Assembly (NCBI GenBank): GCA_032718475.1 | Contig: JAUCBJ010004920.1 | Coordinates: 1-54,780, forward strand | Reading direction: 5' to 3' | DNA from: Nemertoderma westbladi | Taxonomy: Eukaryota > Xenacoelomorpha > Nemertodermatida > Nemertodermatidae | Length of the DNA stretch: 54,780 nt | Part shown: positions 43,991-54,149 of the stretch, piece by piece | How the letters are laid out: each line of letters opens with the position of its first letter | Numbering within the stretch: position 1 is the stretch's first letter | Notes under the pieces: model-generated | What the model saw: the letters and a program-made list of their open reading frames with translations, nothing else | Told to the model about the DNA's origin: nothing | Databases searched by the model: none | Made by a program: the position numbers and the translations under genes

Positions 43991-45240
43991 GTTCTAAATT
44001 AGTGTGGTTGAGTATTATGGATACTCTGTTTGTGATATACACACTAAAACCACAAACGGTATTAGTCAAATATTCCACAATATGGCTGCATCTGTCCAAA
44101 AAACTGTCCTGGAAATTGTGAAGGCGGTTTCGTCAAGGATATTTTTGGTGACAATCATCATGAATAACGCGGCCTTTAGCTCGGCCCTTGGGACAGTCAA
44201 GCTTTTTACTAAAGATTTGGACGCGACAAGGGACACCCGAGTGTCTTGGGGTGTTGTAGCTCTATAGAAAGCTATGATGCCAATGCCCTTGTCACTTGCG
44301 TCGCTGAACACATGCAGTTGGTATGTATGTGATGACAGAGCATTGGGGAAGTATGCTCGAGGTACCCGAAAGCTTTCAATGTCAGGTAAGGCATTACCCA
44401 CCTGGACCAGTTAATTAATAAACTAGGACTAAATAAACAGGACTTATAACACCTATAGGATTGAGCAATCTACTTAATATGCTAAGACAAATACGCTTAG
44501 TACATACACCTAGAGGTCTAACCTGGACCTTAAAAAACATTTCGTCCAGTTGCGTATCCCATCTAAGTCTGAGAGTTTTAGTTGCCAGTAGGTCGTCTTT
44601 GCTCAGGTCTAAGTCGTGGCTGCCTCTTTCCTTTTCGGGTATAGTTGACAGGAATCCCTGGGAGTTGCTGGTGAACTTGGTTAAGCGGAAGCCACCTTTC
44701 TTTAAGCAGTCGACTGTCCCTTTGGCGATGGACACAGCTTCTAGTACGGTAGGGACTGAGTTATCGTCCATATAAATATTACGTTTAATGTTATTGATGA
44801 CTCGTATAGGTGTTTGTTGTCGTCTGAAGTGCGGGACACGATATGGCAGGCATTAGAAGGGCTGGGTATTAGGGCTTGTATAGTCATCCAGTAGTATTTG
44901 GGTGGTTTAGTGACATCTCCTCCGGGCCACCAGAGGAAACGCAGACTATCCTGATCCTCCTGGGTGACTTTGACCTGCAGGAACATCCCTTTGATATCTG
45001 AGGCAAAGGCAACATTGAATTGCCGTAATCGAATTAATATCTCTGGAAGTGAACGCAATAAGTTAGGGCTGGCAATCAGTTGAGAGTTTAACGATTGTCA
45101 CTTATATAAGGCTGATCCATCGAAAACCACTCTAACTTTGTCTGGTTTATCAGGCCATTTTACATAATGGTGAGTTATGTAATAAGTACGATTGGTGTGG
45201 GGTGTATCAGGTGGCACTTCCATAGCATATCCTTCACTAA
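43990..45240 (-). pseudogene. pol: BEL-2 RT and RNase H
   Basis: Minus strand, several frames. RT: HHYVKWPDKPDKVRVVFDGS (about 45180-45115), ASDIKGMFLQVKV (catalytic Asp, about 45005-44965) and IYMDDNSVPTVLEAV (about 44780-44735, YMDD intact), then CLKKGGFRLTKF. RNase H: VFSDASDKGIGI, PRAELKAALF and FWTDAAIL (44320-44070). A frameshift after that leads to EYLTNTVCGFSVYI. The copy is interrupted by at least three frame changes (about 44770, 44400, 44070). Confidence 0.85.
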
Positions 45241-45716
45241 TAGTCTTAAGTCATTTGTTCATTATACATCCTATAAGCATTGGGGTCGCTGGTTAAACGT
45301 CTCTTTAGTTGGCTAAGGCGTTTCTCAGCTAGGACTCGGTTATTCAAGCTAGGACTCGGTTATTCATCAACTTTACCGATTTGGAGTGCCACAGTAATCC
45401 TGTTTCGTATCTACCTTTATCTGGAATATAGCGAGTGGTAGTGTATTGAATTTGTATAGCTCGCTCTTCTTCAATGGATAGGGCGCGATCATGGGAATTT
45501 TCTTCCATCTTTTGTTAATCTACCCAGTTGGATATTTTCTCGGCCAAAGTCGCATCCGCAATTGATTGGCATAATAAAATATCCCTGTCTTCTTCGGTAT
45601 CTGAATAACCGTCAGTTAATGGGGCCACTTCTGTTAACAAACAACGGGTGTATTCTCCGTATTCTAACATAGTGGTTGCGACGTCCGTGTCGAAACAAGA
45701 GGTTGGTAGGTCATTA
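45241..45716 (-). pseudogene. pol: BEL-2 protease-RT linker, 3' of the LINE-2b insertion
   Basis: It encodes DSNDNDLPTSCFDTDV, then SIADATLAEKISNWVD, and after a frame change a segment matching the BEL region before RT (EEERAIQIQYTTTRYIPD, GLLWHSKSVKL). A direct duplication of AGCTAGGACTCGGTTATTCA lies at about 45330-45372. The first residues continue KSSDSND on the other side of LINE-2b. Confidence 0.7.
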
Positions 45717-45727
45717 TCATTGGAGTC
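45717..45727. repeat. Target-site duplication of LINE-2b, left copy
   Basis: TCATTGGAGTC, identical to 49482-49492. Confidence 0.85.
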
Positions 45728-45771
45728 TACTACTACTACTAGGATCGGCATGCTGCATTGCAGCTGCATTT

Positions 45772-47589
45772 TTAAGAATGCTGTGCCGGCTTGTCAACAA
45801 AATTGCACCGCCACAACTCCCTATCACCCATGACATTTGCTAGATCATCCGCATCTTTAAGGCCAGTGTCCTTTAAGATGCGTCTCAAGAAAGTCATGGG
45901 CTGTCCACCATGCTTATTCACTCCATGAGGCTGCCAAAGTACAAGATTATGCACTGGCTGGTCCTCACGGCGAAAGCAATGTCCTGCAAAGCGGAGGCGA
46001 TTTTGTTCTAGTGTCAAGCTTGGGGGAACCAATGAGACACCTCCAATGTTATATAGTGTCTGGTTGGAGATGTGTGCATTGTACTTGACACAATGAACCC
46101 GGCGTAGCATTCTTGTGAATGTGCCATCCAGAGATTTGGTGTCCTCAGCAGTTAGAGCCCAGCATGGACTCCCGTAGAGGAGTACTGGAACTACTGCTGC
46201 TCTAAATAATCGGACCTTAAGTTTCCGATTAATTCTCGGTGACTTCCAAATCCTGGAAAGCCTATTCAAGGCTGCCCATGCCTTTCCCTTACGTATTCGA
46301 AGGTCCTCACCTGACTTCCGGATCCATGATCCCAGGTAACAGAAGTCGTCCACATGCTCAAGCATACCATCCTTTGAGCTTATGCTCATCCGATCAGAGA
46401 CTTGTTGAGGACTTTCAAAGTTAACTGTCAGAATTTTGGTCTTTCTGGAGTTAATAAAAAGACCAACACTAGAAGCAGCATGTTCTAATGAGCTGAGGAG
46501 CCGTTGGGCTCCCTCTAATGATTCTGAGAGTACTCCTAAGTCATCAGCAAAGTCTAGATCAGTTAGGTACTTGGCAGGATTTCCTCGACTTCCGGAGCCA
46601 GTAGGTGGAGTTATCATCACCCCATCATCATTATAATGATCTAAGGACATGCGTAGAACATAGTCAACCACAATAATGAACAAGAATGGTGCAAGTGTGT
46701 CTCCTTGGAGGACGCCCCATAACACTTCAAATGGTTCTGTGTCACCGTCAACAGTAGACACGAATGTTGTCGAACCATCGTATACTGATCTGATTGCTGC
46801 AATAATTTCATCAGGAATCCCATATAATGAAAGTATGCTGAACATACGTGAGCGAGAGACTGAATCAAAGGCCTTGAAGAAGTCAACAAAGATAACAGCC
46901 AGATGCCTGTCTTTCTTTTTTGATAACTCTTCAATTATGGGCTCCATGGTCCCACGACCTTTACGGAACCCATTCTGATTTCCACGGAGCAGTCTCTCAA
47001 TGGGATCCCTGATGCGATTTAATAGAATCCTATTGTATAGCTTTGCAGCAATCGAGATCAATGAGATTCCCCGAAAAGAACCATAGAGTGTTAGGTTGCC
47101 CTTCTTGGGAACTGGCACCAACTTATTTGTTTTCATTTCTTGTGGGACTCTTGTTGTTCGATACATGTCTACTATGATGGGATAGATGAGCTTTAAACAC
47201 TCAGGTATTTTAAAGACCTCAGGGGGAACACCATCTACTCCACTGGCACGATTGGTCTTAATGCTCTTTGCAGCAGCTTTCACTTCTGCAAAGGAGATAT
47301 CGCCAATGGGAATATCTGGGAGTACAGACTCAGACACTTTTACTTCTATAAAGTTATCAGGCAATACCCTGTCATTATTGAGGAGCTTTTCAAAGTGGGC
47401 TTTCCAACCATTGAGGCGATCGGCTGGTGATTCAGCCTTAACCTTGGTGGTTGGTTGGCTTTTCCACCCAGTAAGCAGATTGATCGATTTCCATGCCTGG
47501 GATGATTGCCTGCTGTCGTCAGCATCATTGATGGCATCAACCTGTTGGTTTATTAGCTCCTGTAGATTAGCAGAGTACTGCCTGTTCAT
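45772..47589 (-). CDS. LINE-2b reverse transcriptase and C-terminal domain (605 aa open)
   Basis: An uninterrupted 605-codon frame on the minus strand, ending at TAA 45772-45774. It is the RT part of a larger LINE polyprotein, so the Met at 47589 is internal. Motifs in order: PVPKKGNLTLYGSFRGISLI, NQNGFRKGRGTMEPI, VIFVDFFKAFDSVSR (first catalytic Asp), GVLQGDTLAPFLF, YLTDLDFADDLGVL (FADD box intact), then LLYGSPCWALT and the C-terminal RLRFAGHCFRREDQ ... LWQPHGVNKHGGQP module ending in ELW. RT would prime on nicked chromosomal DNA. Every RT motif survives, which suggests a recent insertion; only upstream parts are broken. Confidence 0.88.
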   Translation of the reverse strand: MNRQYSANLQELINQQVDAINDADDSRQSSQAWKSINLLTGWKSQPTTKVKAESPADRLNGWKAHFEKLLNNDRVLPDNFIEVKVSESVLPDIPIGDISFAEVKAAAKSIKTNRASGVDGVPPEVFKIPECLKLIYPIIVDMYRTTRVPQEMKTNKLVPVPKKGNLTLYGSFRGISLISIAAKLYNRILLNRIRDPIERLLRGNQNGFRKGRGTMEPIIEELSKKKDRHLAVIFVDFFKAFDSVSRSRMFSILSLYGIPDEIIAAIRSVYDGSTTFVSTVDGDTEPFEVLWGVLQGDTLAPFLFIIVVDYVLRMSLDHYNDDGVMITPPTGSGSRGNPAKYLTDLDFADDLGVLSESLEGAQRLLSSLEHAASSVGLFINSRKTKILTVNFESPQQVSDRMSISSKDGMLEHVDDFCYLGSWIRKSGEDLRIRKGKAWAALNRLSRIWKSPRINRKLKVRLFRAAVVPVLLYGSPCWALTAEDTKSLDGTFTRMLRRVHCVKYNAHISNQTLYNIGGVSLVPPSLTLEQNRLRFAGHCFRREDQPVHNLVLWQPHGVNKHGGQPMTFLRRILKDTGLKDADDLANVMGDRELWRCNFVDKPAQHS

Positions 47590-49090
47590 GGACCTAGATG
47601 AAGCCTTAACTGCATTCTTGGCCGCTGTAGTCTGTTTGAGTCGGGACTCTTTCTGCGCCTTATGAAGGTCATTTCGGCACTTTTGTTGTTGTTGTTGTCA
47701 GTCCAGGGGGCCCTTTTCCTGTTTCGAGGGTATACAGGAACTGTTTCTGCAGCTGCTAACTTAACTGCTTCTGTAAAGGCAGTATAGCCCTCACAGTGAT
47801 CTGCCGCCTCAGAGGCAAGAGCCTCATACCTGTTGCTCAGCTGTAGTGTGAAGCTGGATCTCACACTTGGCTGTTGCAACAGAGAGGACCAGTCATGCCG
47901 TGGCAAGGCAGATTTCGTTGTTCTGCTAGCATGCAGACTAAGTCTTACCTTGGCCACAATAAGGCGGTGATCACTGGAGAAGGGTCGAAGTGTAAATGCA
48001 TTACAGTCTTGTATAGAGCTCCTGTATTTCCTACGAAACAGAATATGGTCTATCTGCGACTTGTGACCACTGGGTCCACTATGAGTCCATAGCTTTCCAG
48101 TTCGCTTTCTTGAACTGGGTTCCAGCCGAAAACAATCCATTTCCAGAGATAAAATCCTGAAGATGGACAGAATTTCGGTTAACACTATTGCTATAGACCG
48201 TAGGTGATTGACCGTAAGCGATGTAGGTGATTGATGCAGACTTGCATTAAAGTCTCCCAGGAATGTTAAGAATGCATGCTGATCCACTCCATCAGTAGCT
48301 GCTTGTAGATTGTGGTAGAAATTTTCCACCTCCTCTACAGGGGCAACACTAGTTGGAGAGTAGCACACAATCAGAACCACCGTAGGAAACTTCTTAGCCA
48401 GTCTTCCAGAACATGAGAAGTGGCAACGGATGATGCGGTTAGAGACATGGTCTATTTTGTCCAATGCTGCATGTGCAGTTGGATTCATCAATAGACCAAT
48501 TCCACCATTGCCACTATCATCTGCTGACGCGAGGGCGAGTCGCCAACCGCCCCCATGTCCTTAATCAGAACCTCATCAGTCTGTCCAGTCTGCATTCGGT
48601 GCTCTTGAACACCCACTGCGCTAAGAGAAAGCTTATCTGCCAAGGCAGTCAGCTCACCTTGTCGCATTGGGGACCCGAGTGTTAGGGTGTTTAGTGAGGC
48701 TAGTCTTGTGATTTGCCTCAGATTCACCAATGGCTTTGTTGGTCGGGGTGGAACATGAGAGTAGCCTCCAACTCCAGAATCCCTCTCCCCATCACAATCT
48801 GGCCTTCCTGGTGACCCAGGGTTTGGGCCAGAAAGGTCATCAGGAAAGGGACTCAAAGAATTGTTGGCTGCTCTCTCTCCAGTAGGGGGTGAGACCGGCA
48901 GCCGGTCAGGAGTTAACTGACGCCTGTGAGGCCGATTGTGTCCGGTAATTCCACTGGCCTCTAGTGGCCGGACCTCCGCATTGCTAATGTAATCCATAGT
49001 GGGGGTTGGGGGGTGCTTTTTTGCCGAGTCAGCTCTCGGGGCAAATACCACACCCTGGTTTGCCATTCCACAGGGTGTGTGTCGCAATGG
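47590..49090 (-). pseudogene. LINE-2b N-terminal region and APE-like endonuclease, frameshifted
   Basis: The first segment (49087-48488) has a Pro/Gly/Arg-rich start, then RLASLNTLTLGSPMRQGELT and VGVQEHRMQT, the N-terminal endonuclease block with its catalytic Glu. A frame change near 48540 leads to GIGLLMNPTAHAALDK and VVLIVCYSPTSVAPVE, FLGDFNASLHQSP (GDxN motif), a shifted stretch around 48190-48110, then SGHKSQIDHILF and SSDHRLIVAKV (final Asp-His). The frame changes again at a GTT run near 47690. The endonuclease nicks target DNA to prime reverse transcription. The catalytic residues seen are intact; frameshifts are few. Confidence 0.82.
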
Positions 49091-49481
49091 AGTCAGATAT
49101 GAGGCCCATCACCCATATCTACTCTGGCGCACATGACCCACCATTGGCTGTTGCATCTCATCTGCTGGGTCATGCCCTGTACCCTTGCTGCCAGGTGCAG
49201 GTCGCAGTGAAGTGCTCTCAGAGTGGACATGAGAACACTCTACTCCTGACCAGCCATGGGTAGATCACCATCTGCCTGGTCAGGCCATATACCCCTGCAG
49301 CCAAGTATATGGGTCCTTAATCCAGGACCAAGGGCGTCCTTATCCCAGAACGAAGGGGGTCCTAGTTACAGGACCATATTTTCCCTAGTAAGAGGGTCTA
49401 TGCAGCTACAGGTGGCACCTCCTTTATGCTGCATGGAGGTGGCAAGTTTTCTTGATCTGGAATACCTGACCTGACTGAGAG

Positions 49482-49492
49482 TCATTGGAGTC
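49482..49492. repeat. Target-site duplication of LINE-2b, right copy
   Basis: TCATTGGAGTC, identical to 45717-45727. Confidence 0.85.
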
Positions 49493-50400
49493 ACTCGACT
49501 TGTAGTCACAAATTTTTGAAAATTTTGTTCCAAAATCGGATCCTCCTTCCGCGAATTCCTCCGTTTCCATGATCTTATTAGTTTTGTGGGAATGGATATA
49601 GTTGATAGACAGATTTTCGGAATGAATGTTATTAGTCGATATTTTCTCGTTTGTTCTTCTTTCATTTAAGGTCTTTATGGATGGACCGGTGCAGAACCAA
49701 CCTACTCTGGTTCTACCAGCATAAGTCAATAATGGTGGAGGAGAACTAGGGAATTTCTCTAGAATTTCCATGGCTTCCGGTGCGTTCTGGCCGATAAGCA
49801 ATTGAACTCCTTGTCGATCGAGTTGGTATCACGGTATGTTGTTGTGTTTTACAAAGTCATCACTATCCCAATCATACATAGGGGCTTGACTTTCGGCAAA
49901 GTTCTTTATAGCTACCATCTTGATATTATCCAATTTACATATCTCATTGGTATCTCCCGGGTCGGATAGTGAGACCTTGTAATAACGTGTTTGTATGACC
50001 GATTCCCAGATTTGCATCATGCCAGAAAGATTTAGTTTCATTGGATGACCATCATTCTCATCGAATAGCATGAATCATCATGATCGATGAAAGATCCCGA
50101 ACTTCCAGTGTCCAGTAAAGCGTTTACAATGATGCTGCGATTATTGTAATGTAATCTGACCTGTAAGACGGGGAATTCTCTAACACCAAGCGAATTTGGA
50201 TTTGAAGTCCGTTGAGATATTTTGTCGTCTGATGTCTGTTTGGGAGTAGTCGGCAACTCATACGTGATTGCTTCGTATACCACTACATTATTACAGCTCT
50301 CTTCGTCCATGGAAAACTCATCAGTGTCGAATTCTTGTTCAGAACATCCTGAGGTATCGTTGGATGAATAATCAGTGAACTGGACTTTCGCTTCCATCTG
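49493..50400 (-). pseudogene. pol: BEL-2 protease and linker
   Basis: Minus strand. LHYNNRSIIVNALLDTGSSG then SFIDHDDSC (about 50160-50075) is the aspartic protease active site (DTG). After a frame change come a conserved linker and VQLLIGQNAPEAMEILEKFP and TRVGWFCTGP, the LIGxDxP...GW block shared by BEL proteases. A TGA at about 49829-49831 separates HNNIP from YQLDRQG. The part downstream of LINE-2b starts at 45716. Confidence 0.82.
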
Positions 50401-50579
50401 TGGAAATATGTCCTTCTGATGTAATAGATAGTGATGGTTACCATTACATTTAACACATGATATTTAGATTAACATGATATTTTTCGCTATGGAGAGCATT
50501 ATCATATTGTCTTATTTACATTATATATATTTAATACACCGCGTCACTCACCCCACAACAATCCACTTATTATTATTAT
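50401..50579. other. BEL-2 linker, no clear coding
   Basis: AT-rich sequence between the zinc-knuckle part of gag and the protease frame; possibly decayed gag-pol linker. Confidence 0.4.
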
Positions 50580-51400
50580 TTAACACATTTGTAGGTGTCT
50601 TTCAAATAGCATTTGCTCGTACTATGTCCTGGACATAAACACAGGAAACATACTCTTAGTGTGTTAACAGTCTCCCTTCCTTTTTCCAATGATAATTTGA
50701 TAAAGTCCAGGCATTGCGATAATCTATGGGACTCTTTGTTACATAGTAAGCAGCCAGCGTAGGATGCTGATTTGATAATCGGTTTCAGTGTTTTTTACTT
50801 CAGAGTGTTGAATTTGTTGTGTTTTGACAGTTTGGACGGGAGCACGGCCGCGATAAGGTCTATCAGACTGAACCTTGCTTCAGGAGATGGAGATCTAGGG
50901 TCCCTTCGCTGTTTGGCCGTGTGTTTAGTGTTATCTGAGATGTGATAGGAACTTTCACTTTCTTCTGATTCTTCTTCACACATTGATAGATCGGTTTGGT
51001 AAACTCGTTCCCGGCATTTGGTTTAGGGGGTTTTATTGAGTTTCGGGTCTACGTTGCGCTTGCGACGTTGAGAAATCATCAGCAGTGAGGATTCGTAGTT
51101 AAGGTATTCCAGGAAATCCTTCATGCCTAAAGCTGGTTTATTGCGGAGTTTAGCGTTTAGTACGTTGCGGTCCCATCGTGTGGATACACTGCCCTTAGGT
51201 AGGGCTGCAGAAATCATGCCAACTACGACCGGAGTGTCATAATATTCGTGTTTGTCCAACCAATCTAGTTGTCTACAGATTTCCTTAATCCCGTCAACAA
51301 ATTCAATCATTCCCGAAGTTATCACACGTTTACAGTTTACCAACTTTTGATACAGATATTGGGCTATTGAAGCTTTAGCCATTTATATTGGCTGAGTTAT
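50580..51400 (-). pseudogene. gag: BEL-2 gag, C-terminal half with zinc knuckles
   Basis: Minus strand. From 51382 a frame of 119 codons (LYQKLVNCKRVITSGMIEFV, LPKGSVSTRWDRNVL, MKDFLEYLNYESSLLM) matches the C-terminal Gag domain of BEL/Pao. After a frame change there is a Glu/Ser-rich linker. Then the Cys/His groups CLLCNKESHRLSQC and CFLCLCPGHSTSKC (about 50750-50600) match the two-part BEL knuckle. The N-terminal half is missing: the 8-bp satellite replaces it at 51401. Confidence 0.78.
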
Positions 51401-52971
51401 CAGAACAACAGAACAACAGAACAACAGAACAACAGAACAACAGAACAACAGAACAACAGAACAACAGAACAACAGAACAACAGAACAACAGAACAACAGA
51501 ACAACAGAACAACAGAACAACAGAACAACAGAACAACAGAACAACAGAACAACAGAACAACAGAACAACAGAACAACAGAACAACAGAACAACAGAACAA
51601 CAGAACAACAGAACAACAGAACAACAGAACAACAGAACAACAGAACAACAGAACAACAGAACAACAGAACAACAGAACAACAGAACAACAGAACAACAGA
51701 ACAACAGAACAACAGAACAACAGAACAACAGAACAACAGAACAACAGAACAACAGAACAACAGAACAACAGAACAACAGAACAACAGAACAACAGAACAA
51801 CAGAACAACAGAACAACAGAACAACAGAACAACAGAACAACAGAACAACAGAACAACAGAACAACAGAACAACAGAACAACAGAACAACAGAACAACAGA
51901 ACAACAGAACAACAGAACAACAGAACAACAGAATAACAGAACAACAGAATAACAGAACAACAGAACAACAGAACAACAGAACAACAGAACAACAGAACAA
52001 CAGAACAACAGAACAACAGAACAACAGAACAACAGAACAACAGAACAACAGAACAACAGAACAACAGAACAACAGAACAACAGAACAACAGAACAACAGA
52101 ACAACAGAACAACAGAACAACAGAACAACAGAACAACAGAACAACAGAACAACAGAACAACAGAACAACAGAACAACAGAACAACAGAACAACAGAACAA
52201 CAGAACAACAGAACAACAGAACAACAGAACAACAGAACAACAGAACAACAGAACAACAGAACAACAGAACAACAGAACAACAGAACAACAGAACAACAGA
52301 ACAACAGAACAACAGAACAACAGAACAACAGAACAACAGAACAACAGAACAACAGAACAACAGAACAACAGAACAACAGAACAACAGAACAACAGAACAA
52401 CAGAACAACAGAACAACAGAACAACAGAACAACAGAACAACAGAACAACAGAACAACAGAACAACAGAACAACAGAACAACAGAACAACAGAACAACAGA
52501 ACAACAGAACAACAGAACAACAGAACAACAGAACAACAGAACAACAGAACAACAGAACAACAGAACAACAGAACAACAGAACAACAGAACAACAGAACAA
52601 CAGAACAACAGAACAACAGAACAACAGAACAACAGAACAACAGAACAACAGAACAACAGAACAACAGAACAACAGAACAACAGAACAACAGAACAACAGA
52701 ACAACAGAACAACAGAACAACAGAACAACAGAACAACAGAACAACAGAACAACAGAACAACAGAACAACAGAACAACAGAACAACAGAACAACAGAACAA
52801 CAGAACAACAGAACAACAGAACAACAGAACAACAGAACAACAGAACAACAGAACAACAGAACAACAGAACAACAGAACAACAGAACAACAGAACAACAGA
52901 ACAACAGAACAACAGAACAACAGAACAACAGAACAACAGAACAACAGAACAACAGAACAACAGAACAACAG
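51401..52971. repeat. 8-bp satellite CAGAACAA, about 196 copies
   Basis: Nearly invariant array with only two GAATAACA variants (about 51931 and 51947). All minus frames are open (Val-Val-Leu-Leu-Phe-Cys-Cys-Ser), giving spurious ORFs of more than 500 codons. It directly abuts BEL-2 gag. Confidence 0.98.
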
Positions 52972-53168
52972 ACACACCGATTGAGTTAGTGGTACCTGTA
53001 TGCTAAGCTCGCTTACTTTCGTCGCTCGCCCCACATATTTAGAAAGTTAAATATCCGTTACACTGGCCAGAACACTAACAGTGGTTTTTTTATACCACGT
53101 TTTAACACAGTTATAGTTTAATTTTCAATCCAGGCACATATTAATTTTTTTCCTGTATTCTTTCCTTC
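52972..53168. other. No gene seen
   Basis: Unique AT-rich sequence between the 8-bp array and a LINE tail; no LTR of BEL-2 is recognisable here. Confidence 0.5.
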
Positions 53169-53560
53169 TCGATTCAATATAACGGTCCTTTAATATGGAA
53201 CGATATTCCAAATAATATTAACAACATTAAAAAAAAGCACCTGTTCATTAAGGCACTTAAAAATCACCTACTATCTACAGCAGAGTAGCCCTCACACTCT
53301 CTACTTGTAGTCTACAAAAGATAATTCACCTTAATGTACCGTATTAAATAATAAAAACAATATTTCTTTACTTTCTTTTAAAATAATATTTCTTATTCTT
53401 ATTATTAATGTTATCTTATACTTTATTACTCAGAAGGCCAGTGCCTATCAAGCTTCGGCTTACCAACTGGTCTTCTGGCCTTTTTTCAACTCACCCCATC
53501 ATACTAACATGTATGCGTTTAATAAAAAAATAAATACTGTACTTTGATTGTCCGTGGTGG
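53169..53560 (+). pseudogene. CR1/L2-like LINE C-terminus and 3' UTR
   Basis: SIQYNGPLIWNDIPNNINNI then FIKALKNHLL, ending at TAG 53286-53288, is the typical last block of CR1-like LINE RT proteins (SxxxxGPxxWNxxP...FKxxLK). The 3' UTR contains a hairpin (AGAAGGCCAGT ... ACTGGTCTTCTGGCC, 53432-53480) and A-rich sequence. All upstream domains are absent, so it is a strongly 5'-truncated copy. Confidence 0.7.
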
Positions 53561-53886
53561 TGGGTTTGCCACAATATTATATTAATACAAATTATACAAT
53601 TATACAATACATGCAATCAGTGATCAGCTGACAACAGCCAGCTGATCGGTAGGTTTCGCCCAGCAGCTGAAGGCATTCTCAGGAGGCCAAGCCAGGAAAT
53701 GTAGAGAGAAATTCAAAAAAGGAGACAGAACGAGTATTGAATAATGAGAGAGGTCTGTAGGTAACTAGCCACTGGGAAGCAGCACCACAATCTTACGCCA
53801 ATCACGTTTCTGCTTGTTGATAGCGGGCTTGCGTGTTTGAAATGTAACACATTTCAAGCTTTTGCAAGACTGGCCGCAATGGGTGT
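53561..53886. other. No gene seen
   Basis: Unique sequence with a small palindrome, GATCAGCTG...CAGCTGATC (about 53620-53646). No protein recognised. Confidence 0.5.
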
Positions 53887-54141
53887 CTAGCAATTACTTT
53901 GAAATGTTTAAACAATTCACGCCAGTCAGTCAGCCAACGTGTATTAGAAGGGGAAATATGTTGGACACACCAGCCAACACCTGTTTGAACGCGGTAGACA
54001 GCACCATGATGGGACAGCCAAGGATGGGAGCGAACAGGGTAAGACTGTGCACAACCACATCATGACTCACCGCGGCGAGCCCAATACACGTTGGCTGACT
54101 GACTGGCGTGAATTGTTTAAACATTTCAAAGTAATTGCTAG
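53887..54141. mobile_element. 255-bp foldback with perfect 59-bp inverted arms
   Basis: The left arm (53887-53945) starts CTAGCAATTACTTTGAAATG, and the right arm (54083-54141) is its exact reverse complement over 59 bp. The 137-bp loop has no recognisable content. Both arms yield the same short reading frame (MFKQFTPVSQPTCI) on opposite strands, which is a symmetry artefact. It lies directly next to the Penelope-like fragment. It could be a MITE or an inverted duplication formed at a break. Confidence 0.8.
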
Positions 54142-54149
54142 GGACGGCT

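Larger units (their letters stand above)
45728..49481 (-). mobile_element. LINE-2b, nearly full-length APE-type LINE nested in BEL-2
   Basis: It is flanked by 11-bp target duplications (TCATTGGAGTC). On the minus strand it runs from a 5' region at 49481 to a 3' end GATCCTAGTAGTAGTAGTA. In order: 5' UTR (49481 to about 49090), a Pro/Gly-rich N-terminal segment, APE endonuclease (about 48680-47900), RT (45772-47589) and C-terminal domain. It is the same family as LINE-2a. Removing it joins the BEL-2 protein sequence KSSDSND/NDLPTS. Confidence 0.9.

Noticed and set aside
47186-47665. 159-codon plus-strand ORF
   Set aside because: Antisense shadow of the LINE-2b linker and RT.
51375-53034. Minus ORFs of more than 500 codons (VVLLFCCS repeats), membrane-protein-like
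   Set aside because: Products of the 8-bp satellite; hydrophobicity is a repeat artefact.
53887-54141. Two ORFs sharing MFKQFTPVSQPTCI on opposite strands
   Set aside because: Caused by the perfect inverted arms.
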